Positions 46,114 to 57,653 of a DNA stretch of 64,000 nucleotides are shown one piece after another. Both the position numbers and the translations under genes were made by a program. Source of the stretch: Rhizophagus sp. LPA8_4_AMF (Eukaryota; Glomeromycota; Glomeromycetes; Glomerales; Glomeraceae); assembly GCA_021464525.1 (NCBI GenBank), contig JADRCO010000020.1, positions 1 to 64,000 of the forward strand, read 5' to 3'. Numbering within the stretch: the first letter of the stretch is position 1; each line of letters begins with the position of its first letter. The notes beneath the pieces are model-generated. The model was given only the letters and a program-made list of their open reading frames with translations. It was not told where the DNA came from and searched no databases.

Positions 46114-48089
46114 ATGGAAGCAATAGACGCTAACGAATACTTAATACAATTCTTAGGAAGTAGGATTATAGAGTTCTTTCATATATTTAGATTAATATTT
46201 TGTAGAGTAAATTTTCATGAAAAGTATGAATCAACTATAAATTAACGTGTTTATTCTAAAATATCTTCAAAGGTATTGATAATCTTCCTTCAGAAATACA
46301 TTATCACTTCTCTGAACTAACAAATAAGGACCAAGAAATTGAACGTGAGTAAAAATAGAATTTCCTTTTTTGGAAATAGGCTTATATAACGACATTTAAA
46401 CTTTTCTATTTTTTATCAATCAACCTAAATAGAATTGACAGAAAGAATCGACCGTCGTAAGAGACGTTTGTGGAATTTGTATGATGGTCTTCCTATAGAT
46501 GAAGACAGTGATTGTTCTGTCGTTGAAAGTATTTATGAAGATGATGAAGAAGATGAGGATTCCAATAGTGATGATGATCGTTACAACGAAGATCAAGATG
46601 GCGAACAAATTATTAAGAAAAAGCGACGTCGAGTAACACGTGTTGTTACAGAATTTGAAGATGAAGAAATGCTTAAGGATAAAATAATTAAAGATTATGT
46701 GAGAGCTTCGCAATTGCAAGATGAGAAGATTGAACTTGCCAACAGGGCCTTGGCACTGGTAAATTATAACTTTTTTTTTGGTTGCTTGTAAATATCACAC
46801 TATATTTGTAATGTTCGTTTAGAAGCTTGTTATTATTATTAAAATTTAAATGAATATAAAATTATAAAGGTCGATAGACATATTAAACGTCTCGATGAAG
46901 ATTTTGATAGCTTGTTTCCACAGCACAATCTTCGCGATTCATCGACGTCAACCCCTGCAAGCCCTGGTAGAGTCGATTCTTCGACTTTTTCCGCATCTCA
47001 AACAATAGCTCAATCAAGTACTTCTGCTTCAACACATGCGACCGCTCGAAATGCAGCATACTCATCAGTATCAGCTACATCATCTAATTTTCCATCCGCG
47101 ACATACGAATACAACAATAAAGGACTATATTCAAGTGCTGACTCTGATGAAGGACAAATTTGTGTGTTATTTTTTTAATTTAATTATTTAAAACTTTGTA
47201 AAATACTAAATAATTCATTCGACTTTCGCTATTTATATAGCGTTGCCAATGCTTCCCAACCCATCGAGCTCCTTAACTCGATCAAATAAAGGTATGAAAT
47301 TTCGGGGTTTTTTTCCCTTATAATTCTACATTTTTTTTTCTTTTTTTTTTATTTTTACTTTAGATTTATTTCTAAAGTTACTGTTGTTCAATAGCTTTAA
47401 CAAGCGGCGCAAATAATGGAAGGCGCCGAAAACAGAAGTAACTTTAATCTCGTATAATATTTTGTTTATTATGTTGGATTTCTTTCTTATGTATAATATT
47501 TTTTAAAAAAAATATTATATAAACAGTAATATTCAGGGCAGCGCTACTTCATACGCAACGAATATCGAAACTGTAGTTAACAATAGGAATATTAAATTAC
47601 GAGCACCTAACGAAGATCTCGTATCCTCGTCGATTACAGATTCAAGTGGCATTAATGGTGCCAACCTTTTGGATCAGGATGATTCAGCAGCGGCTTATGA
47701 TAATCCGCTAGTTTCTGAAGGTAACACTTTCTTGTCCAACTATATACCGGCAGTGGATCCAAACGAACCGGTGTATTGCTTCTGCCGTCAAGTGAGTTTT
47801 GGGGAAATGATAGGTTGCGACGGAGAGGTATGTAATAAATATAAGTAAAATTTTCAGGATTATTAATTTAATAAATTATTAATGTGAACCTGGTTGGTTA
47901 ACTGGCCTTATTACTTTCATATTGGTAATCTCTTTTTTTGAACAGAATTGTCCCTTCGAATGGTATCACATCGATTGCGTCGGGCTCTCCGCTGTTCCAG
48001 AAGGCAGATGGTATTGTGACCATTGTACTGGTATGTCCAGCCAGAAGAAAAGGAAGAGGGGGCGTCCTGCAGCAGGAACAGTATCGTAA
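46114..48089 (+). CDS. ING-family PHD-finger chromatin protein (Yng2/ING-like)
   Basis: Eight exons (46114-46159, 46273-46344, 46433-46758, 46870-47161, 47241-47291, 47395-47437, 47527-47827, 47946-48089) give 425 codons, 424 aa, all phases consistent. The N-terminal ING domain contains [32 protein letters not shown] and later [14 protein letters not shown], the paired helices of the family. The domain is interrupted by an acidic insert ([13 protein letters not shown]) and a KKKRRRVTR basic patch. The C-terminal PHD finger has the full C4HC3 set (CFCRQ, CDGENC, WYHIDC, WYCDHC) and aromatic-cage positions, followed by [11 protein letters not shown] proteins read H3K4me3 and target NuA4- or Rpd3-type complexes. 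It is longer than yeast Yng2 (282 aa). Confidence 0.92.
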
Positions 48090-48745
48090 AGATTAGATCT
48101 GGTTTCCTTGATCATTTTATTTATCCGATTTCATTCAACTTTATATTTCCTTCCTTTAATCTTGAGAAAAAATAAATCTGAGAAATCAAGTACCCCTGAA
48201 CGAGATCACTCAGTAATAGCTATTTATTACCCCCACCAAGACCTCCTACAACATTCGACAAAAATCTTCTCCAAATAAAGAGAAGTTAAATTAAGTCGTC
48301 GAAATTGTAATATCGACGATATCTATCAGAGACATTGATTAAACCGTCTTAGGAAAAGATTTATGATAATCCAAATTAGCAAAAATTATTTACATAATAT
48401 GTAACATTTAATATCATTTATAATATTCGTTTCCTGTTTGGCATATCACGTTACTGCTTAATACCGAAGAATTAATATTGAGATGATGTAAAAATCAACC
48501 ACAAATTGCATAAATTATTAAAATATATTATAAATATCATATTTTATATCTCTCTAACAAATTCACGTGATTTTATATCACGCTTCCTTTTTTTTCAATG
48601 TCACTAGTTATTTTGTCACACATAATTCCCATAAGCCCCGCATATAAATGAAAACGCTGATCTGATTGTCGTACTTTAAATATTGATTTTATTAATCAAC
48701 AGATCAAAAAAGATAAAAAAAAAAATACATCTAAATAATAAAAAT
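48090..48745. other. Spacer between ING and NOG2 (656 bp)
   Basis: It contains the ING 3' UTR and the NOG2 promoter, which are on the same strand. Mixed composition extends to about 48360, compatible with a long 3' UTR. No further gene is seen. Confidence 0.5.
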
Positions 48746-51128
48746 ATGGGTAAAGCTAAAAAAGAAAAGAACAGAATCGCTAAGGAGCAAAGTAAAAATG
48801 GAAGTGCTGGTCCAGTAAAAGCTGGTAACTTAAAAGTAAAAGGAGAGAATTTTTATCGAGATGCTAAAAAAGTAAAATTTGTTAATATGCTCAAGGGAGG
48901 GAAGGCAATAAGGGATTCTAAAGGAAAAATAGTAAAAGAAGCACCTTTTCAGAGTAAATTGGCAATTACTGCTAGAGTACAACCAGATAGAAGGTGGTTC
49001 GGTAAGTTTAATATTTTAATTCGAATTGTTATAGAGTGAGAATAATGAGACTTTTTGTTTCTTCCTCATGATTAATAATTAACTAGGAAATACTAGGGTC
49101 ATTGGACAAAAAGAATTAGAAGCTTTCAGAGAAAGTCTTGGTTCAAAAGTCAATGATCCATATCAAGTTTTACTTCGACAAAATAAATTACCTATGAGTT
49201 TATTGGCTGATGCATCAAAGGTATATTCGACAAACATCCAAGTGAAAAATTTTTGAAGAGTAATTTAATAGATTTTAATTAATAGGTATCACGAATGCAT
49301 ATGGTTGATACTGAACCATTTTCAGATACATTTGGTCCAAAAGCACAGAGGAAACGACCAAAACTAAAAGTTAGTTCATTGGAAGATTTGGCAACTAGTA
49401 CGAATGAATTATTAGAAAATTATAACGAAAAAAAAGATCCATCACTTTTATCTAATAATATAAATGATTGGATCGATGAGGCTAGGGACAGTGTATTCTC
49501 AAAAGGTCAATCGAAACGTATTTGGAACGAATTATATAAAGTGAGTTGAGTTTTAAATATGTATATTCATCATATTAGTTAATTTACTAAATTTCCGGCT
49601 TTTTAGGTTATAGATTCATCAGATGTTGTAATTCATGTGCTGGATGCACGTGATCCAATTGGCACACGATGCAAGAATGTTGTACAATATATTAATAAGG
49701 AAGTTAATCATAAGCATTTAATATTCTTACTAAATAAATGCGATCTAGTGCCAACTTGGGTTACTGTAAGTTGATTTTTTATAATTACGCATTATTATTT
49801 AACAATTGAATTGCAAATCTTGCGTTCATGTTGATCTCGCCATATGAAGTCAAGGTAGCTTTATTTTAAACTAGTAGAAGATTACCCGTTACAATTATGG
49901 CAGAATAAATTTGCATTTCGACTTGAGCTTTTTTGTTCTAAAAATGCTCTAATAGGAGTGATGTGTTTTGAAGTAGAGTTGAAGAGCAATAACAATTATT
50001 TTTTTGCTTTTCTTAGTATCGAATCACACATCTGTGTAAAAATTTTTCTTGATTGTTGCTGACATGATACTTTTTTTTTCAGGCGAAATGGGTTGGTATA
50101 CTGTCTAAAGATTATCCAACTTTGGCATTTCATGCTAGCATCAATAATTCTTTTGGTAAAGGATCTTTGATACAGCTATTGAGGCAATTTTCGGCGTTAC
50201 ATTCAGATAAGAAACAAATTAGTGTAGGTTTTATTGGTTATCCCAACACCGGGAAAAGTTCAATTATAAACACTTTGAGAAATAAAAAAGTGTGTAACGT
50301 TGCTCCAATTCCTGGTGAAACAAAGGTAAATATTTTGATAAAAATGGTATATAATTTATTTATTTTTTTTTTTTAACAGATTTTTTGTATGTATAGGTAT
50401 GGCAATATATTACGTTAATGAAACGTATATATTTAATAGATTGTCCAGGAATCGTACCACCTTCATTAGAGGACAGTGAAACAGATATTGTGCTTAAAGG
50501 TGTTGTAAGTATTAAAAATTTGTTGATTACAATGATAATGTTATTGTTATTGATTCATACTATCTCTTATAGGTGCGCGTAGAGAATCTAAAAACACCAG
50601 AAGATTACATTCCAAGAATACTAGAAATAGTTCGTAAAGAATACTTACAACGTACCTATGAATTACGCGAGTGGACAGACCATATTGATTTTCTTTCACA
50701 GCTAGCACAAAAGTATGGCAAATTACTAAAAAAAGGGGAGCCTGATTTGAGCACCGTAGCTAAAATGATTTTAAATGATTGGTTACGTGGTAAAATACCT
50801 TATTTCACACTTCCAAAAATCAAGGATGGAAGTGTCAGTGAAAATACTGGAGAGGATTCCAAAGTTTACAACGATTCCGAGGTAATTTTGTATACATTTT
50901 TATAGCCATTAATATCAGTAACAAATAATATTTATTATTTAGGAAAAGAAAAATGAAGTAAAAGGAGTAGAACAAAATTTTTGTAATATTCAAGTTACAA
51001 CATCATTTTTACCTGATGATCTTGGTACTGAAAAAACTGAACAATATCATGAGGAAAATGACATTATTGAAGAAAACATTGAAGGTAAAATAATAATTGA
51101 AGATATAGCTCAAGATATCAAATTTTAA
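48746..51128 (+). CDS. NOG2: Nucleolar GTPase NOG2 / NGP-1 (GNL2)
   Basis: Eight exons from 48746 ([17 protein letters not shown]) to 51128; an in-frame ATG 21 codons upstream is less family-like. N-terminal NGP1NT blocks are [18 protein letters not shown] and [20 protein letters not shown]. The GTPase domain is circularly permuted, as in the YlqF/Nog2 group: G4 LNKCD comes first, G1 GYPNTGKSS next, and G3 DCPG last, with [11 protein letters not shown] after it. Nog2 binds pre-60S ribosomes at a checkpoint before nuclear export; it occupies the Nmd3 site and leaves on GTP hydrolysis with the help of Rea1 and the Rix1 complex (of which IPI3, 4 kb away, is part). The fourth intron (49766-50082, 317 bp) is long for this window. 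Confidence 0.95.
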
Positions 51129-51640
51129 ATTTAATGATTACAGAAATGTAAAATAAACAAAAAAAAGTACTTATATGCAGTATAATTTTAATTAAATCTT
51201 TTCAAAATCTTTGAAAGATAATATTTTTTGCATATAATGTATATGTAATATTTTGTTATAGGATAAATTATGGTTTAATAAAGTAAATGTTTATTATTAT
51301 TACATAAAAAAATATTTTTCAATGACTAAAGAAGTGGAATTCATATTTTTTATTGGGGTATTTAAAATTAAGATTCTTGTGAATTTCAAAGATATACCAA
51401 ATTAAATTTTAGAATAGTTTAAATTATGTATATTAAATTAAAAATTTTTTATTTTACATTTGAAATTGTTTAAAGTTGAATTTTCTTTATTTTTTATTTT
51501 CTTTAAAACTTTAAAATATGATTGAATATAATATACTAGATATTATATAATCATCTTAATATTTACTTTATTTGATATCAATTTATTATTTTATATATAT
51601 TGTATTAGTTAAAATATAAACTTATCATTCACAAAATTTT
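51129..51640. other. Convergent 3' spacer NOG2 / MED28-like
   Basis: 512 bp of AT-rich DNA, no ORF or RNA seen. It must contain both poly(A) regions. Confidence 0.5.
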
Positions 51641-52189
51641 TTATATAGGAATTTTATTCTCATCCTCTAATTCTTTAAATTCTTTTGTCCATTGTTTCAT
51701 TAATAAAGTATATTTTGTAATAACTTCTTTTTGTTGTCCAATAGTTTGGCGTAATCCATCAATTTCCTATATTGATGATAACAAATTAATACTTATATAT
51801 ATACATGCAGTATATTTATTTAATTACCTCTTTTAAAATGAGTTCTTCAGTTTGTCTTTCAGAAAAAACAATCTTGTTAAATTCAATTTCTAATTGTTTA
51901 GCTACGCTTAAAAATTTATGGGTTTGATTTTCAATCACTTTCTCAAAAAGAAACAAATTAATTAAATTAGCATAAATTTAGATTTAAAAAACTAAATTAA
52001 AATAAAACAAAAATTACGTTTCTCTTTTATTCTCTCAACTTCTTCATATTTATCAGGGTATTCGGCTTTCTTGGTTTGATTCAAAGCTTCTTCATTAATA
52101 TCTGGTATTATTTTTCCCAAACATTCATGTAATTCTAAAGATAAATGCTCTAATAAAGTATGTAATGAAGATGAACTTGCATCTGACAT
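51641..52189 (-). CDS. Small coiled-coil protein, probable Mediator subunit 28
   Basis: Three exons (52189-52018, 51937-51828, 51766-51641) give 136 codons, 135 aa. The N-terminal helix LHTLLEHLSLELHECLGKII, then ENQTHKFLSVAKQLEIEFNK, IVFSERQTEELILKEEIDGL and QKEVITKYTLLMKQWTKEF, line up with metazoan MED28 (QKFLDIARQTECFF, VSELRNELQRKDALVQKH, LTKLRHWQQVL). The protein is entirely helical, with predicted coiled coil over the last 70 residues. MED28 belongs to the Mediator head. The similarity was judged by eye over a coiled coil, so another small coiled-coil subunit cannot be excluded. The exon-2 acceptor lies within GAGAAAG and is the only one that keeps the frame. Confidence 0.55.
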
Positions 52190-52620
52190 TTTGAAGAGAA
52201 ATTATGTGTAAAAGTTAGGAATGTTTTTGATCGACTAATTATTGCGCTTTTCAGAATTTTGCTACCCTCCATAAATCATGTTGCTAAAAAAATTATTATA
52301 ATAATCATACGGAAATATATGATTGGTCATATTTATTGATTTATAATCATAATTTTTTATAAAGGGTAGCAAAATTCTAAAAAGCACAACAAATCAAAAA
52401 TGTTGTGACAATAAGTGTTATAAAAACAAACTATTGAGCAGGTCTAGAGAGATTTTCAGCCATGTATTAATACTTTCACTTATAATGATAGTTTTTTTTG
52501 CCTATCACTCGAATTGGGGTCTTTTAACTTTATTGATAATCTATTTGATAATCATGCCCAAATGTGAAAAACGGGATCATCAGTTAACTTAGTTATGTAA
52601 AAAAAATTTTCTGAAAAAAA
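52190..52620. promoter_or_regulatory. Divergent promoter, MED28-like and RCL1, occupied by a MITE
   Basis: 431 bp between starts; roughly 150-180 bp of it is an inverted-repeat element, leaving little unique sequence for the two promoters. Confidence 0.45.
52239..52392. mobile_element. MITE-like inverted-repeat element in the MED28-RCL1 promoter
   Basis: The left arm TTATTGCGCTTTTCAGAATT, then TTGCTACCCT, is mirrored by AGGGTAGCAAAATTCTAAAA, then AGCACAACAA. The similarity extends outward for about 15 bp (ATGTTTTTGAT and ATCAAAAATGT), so the true ends may be at about 52221 and 52403. It is non-coding, and no target duplication was identified. Confidence 0.7.
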
Positions 52621-54128
52621 ATGAGAGATATTTCACGTAAAATTTTAAAATTTTCAGGACATGGATACTTAAGACAAAGACTTATTCTTGCTACATTAAG
52701 TGGAAACACTGTTAAAATTGATAAAATTCGGTCTGAAGATGATGATCCTGGTTTGAGAGGTACATAACGTAATCCCTTGACCGAAAGATTTCGAAAAAAA
52801 AGATTAGAAATCATTTTAAGTAGTTGAATGGTAATTGGGAAAATCGAAAAATATAATGGCTTATTAATTTAATAATTTAATAGATTTTGAAGCTAGTTTT
52901 CTAAGAATACTTGAAAAAGTAACAAATGGTTCGACAATTGACATCAATTATTCAGGTATTTAACTTGTTGGACGTTTACCACTTATTTACCTTAGATTAA
53001 ATATGTTACCTATTAAAATTAGGCACGACTATATTATACAAACCAGGAGTTATAACTGGAGGAAAAATTTATCATGAATGTGATACATCAAGAGCAATCG
53101 GATATTTCTTGGAACCATTGATTGCATTAGCACCATTTGGTAAACAAGCATTTGATTTGACGCTAACTGGTATAACTAATGATAACACAGACATATCTGT
53201 ACGTGTAAAAATAGTATTTATTTTGTCTTATTTTATTGTTATTTATTAATTTTTTGAATTTACTGTTATAATAACAGGCGGATAGTATAAGAACAGTTAC
53301 TTTACTACAATTAAGGAAATTTGGTATTGAAGAGGGACTTGAATTGAAGGTAATAACATTTACATTTGTTGTTGTTATTGTTATAAAAGCTAATTTAAAA
53401 TTAAAATTAGATTATTAAACGTGGATCAGCACCTTTAGGAGGAGGAGAAGTTAATTTTAAATGCCCAATAATAAGATCATTAAAACCAATGCAATTTACG
53501 GATGAAGGTAAAATAAAACGTATTCGTGGTATAGCGTGTTCTACAAGAGTATCGCCACAAAATGCCAATAGATTGGTAGATTCAGCTAGATCTGTATTAA
53601 ATAGATATATACCCGACGTATACATCTTTACTGATGTACGTAAAGGAGACGAATCTGGTAAATCACCAGGATTTGCTTTAAATCTAGTTGCTGAATCTAC
53701 TACGGGGGTTTTATATTGTTCTGAACAAGCTGCTTTACCTGGCGAAACTCCCGAAGACATTGGCAGCAGAACTGCTAAATTATTATTAAATGAAATTAGT
53801 AATGGTGGTTGTGTCGATTCTTTGAACCAATGGTTAATTTTATTATTGATGGTACTTGGTCCCGAAGATGTATCAAAAATTCGAATTGGGAAATTAACGG
53901 CCTTTACGTATGTATAATAAACATTTTTTAACCGTATTATTACTATTTTAGGGGATACCAGCATATTAAACCTGTTGAATTTTCTTTCTTTTTAGGATAC
54001 AATATTTGAGAGATTTAAAAACCATATTTGATGTCAATTTTAAAATTAAATTAGACCCCACAAATAATTCATTATTAATGGCTTGTGTTGGTGTTGGATA
54101 TATTAATTATAATAAGAAAACAACTTAA
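52621..54128 (+). CDS. RCL1: RNA 3'-terminal phosphate cyclase-like protein RCL1
   Basis: Six exons (52621-52759, 52884-52955, 53023-53198, 53278-53349, 53411-53907, 53996-54128) give 363 codons, 362 aa (yeast Rcl1 367). It opens KFSGHGYLRQRLILATLSGN; the cyclase fold follows (GTTILYKPGVITGGKIYHEC, GSAPLGGGEVNFKCPIIRSL, RIRGIACSTRVSPQNANRLV, ALPGETPEDIGSRTAKLLLN). True RNA cyclases have the active-site His within a P-x-G-H motif near the C terminus. Here the tail reads TNNSLLMACVGVGYIN instead, as in Rcl1, which has no cyclase activity. Rcl1 works with Bms1 in the SSU processome during 18S rRNA maturation in the nucleolus. Confidence 0.95.
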
Positions 54129-54228
54129 CACATAAGACAAATAAAATTAAAAAATTAATTTCTTGTATTTCTTTAAAAAAAAGAAAAAAAAAATGTATTT
54201 AACTTTTTTCTTTTTTTAAAGAGATTAT

Positions 54229-54745
54229 TTATTGATCAACAATTGTAGTTTGCATCCCTGAATCAGAATAAAAATTATATATTATTTTTTACTTAAATCC
54301 ATAAAAATAAATTAAGCGAGAAAAAAAAGAAATTTACCTTTAAATGAGGTCACTGGTACGTGGGAGACATAAGTATACAATTTCTCTTTAGCATCCTCTT
54401 CATCATTTCTACGTCTAGAAAGACGTAAACGCATACGATGAGGTACACTTTTAACACCCTGTTTCCAAATTTCTTTATTCAACAATGGATCCAATCGAAC
54501 ATCACCTGTTCCCATGTGTTTTTTAGCAAATTTTTGAATTGCTTTAACTGCATGTGGTGCACGTTTCTTAAAACTCCTATTATATTAATAACAATATTTA
54601 GAAGTTTATAGATGCCTTTCTAAATATCTAACCGATTTTACGATAATTACCGCCCGTGAATTGCTTTATGCAAATGAATTGTATAATCTCTTGTCACAAC
54701 ATCAGCTATTGCGCTACGTGCAGTGGTTTTTTTTTCTTTAGCCAT
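54229..54745 (-). CDS. RPL31: 60S ribosomal protein L31 (eL31)
   Basis: Three exons (54745-54651, 54576-54338, 54257-54229) give 121 codons, 120 aa, the usual eL31 length. [75 protein letters not shown] and [19 protein letters not shown] are family hallmarks. eL31 lies near the polypeptide exit tunnel of the large subunit. It converges with RCL1 at only 100 bp and diverges from IPI3 at 270 bp. Confidence 0.97.
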
Positions 54746-55015
54746 TCCTATTCATTAAACAAATGTATGCAAAAAAAAAAATATTATTGTAGAACGATTA
54801 ATCCTTAATATAAAACTAATGGATGATTACCAAAATAATAATTTTGCTGCCAAAATAATGTCTCGCTTTAAAGAAAAAAAAACTTTTTTTGATCTATTAA
54901 AAAATTTTCTTCGTGTAACATATCAAACATATCAGTATATCACTGATTTGATCGTCCAGTAACATCATCGCATTTTTTTGCAACGATTCTTTAGTTTTTC
55001 AGTGGGGAAGAAACA
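54746..55015. promoter_or_regulatory. Divergent promoter, RPL31 and IPI3
   Basis: 270 bp between the two starts; T- and A-rich with CGATCGTCC-type patches near 54948 (TGATCGTCCAG). Both products serve the 60S subunit, so a shared bidirectional promoter could co-ordinate them. Confidence 0.55.
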
Positions 55016-57073
55016 ATGTTGTCAGAAGTAGTACTTTGTTCGTCTTCAACAGATTCTTTTGTAAATGTATTAGACTTTCGTACTGGTACCTTACATACTT
55101 CTTTTAAACAAAATAATTGTTTTAAGCATGCGTTAGCTTTAATACCATATTCTGGACAATGTAATAAAATTGGGTTAATAATTTCTGCTCAAGTGGATAA
55201 ACCTTTATTGCATGTATACTCATTTCAAAAGGTTAGCTTACTTGAATAAGAAAAAATATCTTGTTTTTTTGTTGAATTTGAATAAACTAAAATAATTCAT
55301 TTTTACTAGGACCAGGTTCATTTGAAAATTATATGTCCTGAAAAAATAGTTGCATTAGCGGTATCAAATAGAGGAGTATTTTGTGCTGGTGGAACCGACA
55401 ATGGAAAAATTTATATTTGGGAGGTACTAACTAATATCAATAAGATCTTTAAGCTTATTTTTACTTCATAAGTCATAAATTAATGAACAAATTATCTCAT
55501 TTTTTTAATAAAGATCTCTACGGGGATATTATGCAAAGTATTTGATGCTCATTATAAAAGAATTAGTGTAATAAAATTTTCTAATGATGATTCTGTATTA
55601 ATATCCGGTAGTGAAGATGCTGGTGTAAATGTATGGCTATTAACCAAGTGAGTTTTAACTTAAAATAAAACTTTTTTTTTATAATAATAATAATTGATTA
55701 TAAATTTAGCTTGCTGGATGATTCAGTTGACGAATCACCTTCACCTTATTATACATGGTCAGAACATTCATTACCAATAACTGATATTTGGTGTGGAATA
55801 GGGAGTTTTAATACAACAAGAGTGTTAACTTCTTCTCTGGATCACACATGTAAAGTAAGTTTATTTATTATCACACGTGTAAATTTTCATTTTCATTCAA
55901 TAATGAATAACCTAAAAAAAAAATTTATAATAATTAGTTATGGGATTTGGCAACAGGATGTCTTTTAACTACATTTATATTTCCCGCAGCAATAACATGT
56001 ATAATAGCTGATCCAGCCGAAAGAATGTTTTTCGGTGGTGGTAATGATAATTTAATATATCAAACATATTTATATACTAAACAAGAAAATAGAGGATATT
56101 CCATGACTAATAGTAGAGAAGAAGTAATTGCTGTCGGTGGTACGGCTTCAATTGTAGATGTTTGTGAAATAGCTTCTTCTAAAGATAATAAGAAAGGAAG
56201 TTTATTCAGAGGACATAGGTTAGTTTTTAAATAAAACTTCCATAGTAAATAATAATTAAAAAATTTATTGAGTTAAAATTTGCGTGAACAGTTCTTCAGT
56301 CACTTCACTTGCACTTTCATATGATGCAACGTTACTGTTATCGGGTTCACAAGATGGAACATTAATAATATGGGATATAATGAGTAAACAGATAATAAAA
56401 AATTTCTCTCATTATAAAGGTATATAGAGTTATTTATATTCAGACTTTTTTTTTATTTAAACTCTTAACGAAAATTTTTTTTTAATTGTAGGTCCTATAG
56501 TGAATTTATTTACATTTATAAAACCACCAGATTTAGGTTTATCTAATAATTTGTCAAATAAAATTACAATTCAACCAATACAATTATTTCAAAGGAATAC
56601 TATACAAAATTCAGAACAAAAAGATAACTTCGAAAGTGTTAATATTATATTAAATGATAACACAAAGGTATATCCCTAAACGCTAATTCTTTCTACTAGA
56701 TTAAGTTGACTAATTTATATAAATATAATAATAATATATATTTTTAGGAAATGGAATTATTTGAATATAATTTTACAGGTCAAACCATCACATCTTTAGA
56801 ATTATATGATTTACATAAAGCCAAACAAACGTTACTTCAACTTCAAGTAAGTAAATCTCATTTTTTCTTATTATAATTCAATTTATTAAAACCTTTTATC
56901 TAATTTTTTAGTCAGATAATAATGCATCTACTTTACAAACACAAATTTCTTCATTACAATCAGAATTATTACGTGTTCACAATCAATATCAATGTATTAA
57001 AGGATTAAATGATGAATTGTATCAAGAATTAGTAACCAATTTTATTGCAAAAAGAAGAGAAAATAAAAATTAA
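55016..57073 (+). CDS. IPI3: Pre-rRNA processing protein IPI3 (WDR18)
   Basis: Nine exons (first 55016-55231, last 56912-57073) with consistent phases. WD40 blades include VVLCSSSTDSFVNVLDFRTG, FCAGGTDNGKIYIWEISTG, VLISGSEDAGVNVWLL, TSSLDHTCKLWDLATGCLL, TFIFPAAITCIIADPAERMF and LLLSGSQDGTLIIWDIMS. The phrase TDPAER/ADPAER with FFGG is characteristic of Ipi3/WDR18. The C-terminal 60 residues form a coiled coil (LQTQISSLQSELLRVHNQYQ) as in WDR18. Ipi3 with Rix1 and Ipi1 forms the Rix1 complex, which recruits the AAA ATPase Rea1 to pre-60S particles and takes part in ITS2 removal. Confidence 0.9.
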
Positions 57074-57653
57074 AAAAAGAAAGGAATATACAAAAAATTA
57101 TTTCATAAATTTTATATTAACTATTTGAAAAGTATTTTGCAAGTAAACTGTTAAATCCGATTTGGGTCATTTTTCATGTTCTTATAGAGTGACATCACAT
57201 ATGGAAATAACCTTAGCAATCATAAGCAAAAGGGAAGAACGTAAGGGAAGAGCGTTTATCAAGATGAAATGTGTTATTATCACGTGCCACGTATCGTATA
57301 ACAAATTGTACAGGACGAAGTAATTAGGTAGCCAGCTTCCTTTCGTAACTGTAGCAACATTATGACCCATATGTTACAATTTTTATTCTTCCTGCGTCAT
57401 TGTGATATCTTTTGCAAGGAAAAGACTACAATTTCTTGAACTAAAAATTTTGGTTTTTCGGCGCTTTTAAAAGTTCCAAATGCTTAATATAATCAATATA
57501 ATTCAAATTATTGTTATTCTGTGGACAAAAAGCGCGGTTAGGATTAGTCATGACTGATTTTAACGTGATGCACATTTTGCACGTGATTTATATAAAACTT
57601 ATTGTAGAAATGGGCTTTGAATTTTAGTTTAGTTTACACTTATTGATTAAAAG
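57074..57653. promoter_or_regulatory. Spacer between IPI3 and MPE1 (580 bp)
   Basis: Mixed composition throughout. It includes a TGACATCACATATGG stretch near 57189, a CACGTGCCACGT stretch at about 57281 and GCACGTGATT near 57576 (CACGTG E-boxes). It should hold the MPE1 promoter. A 62-codon minus frame here is not supported. Confidence 0.45.

Noticed and set aside
49766-50082. A snoRNA in the 317-bp NOG2 intron (GTGATGT at about 49959, CTGA at about 50061)
   Set aside because: The C box departs from consensus, no terminal stem pairs, and no clear D' or guide pairing was found.
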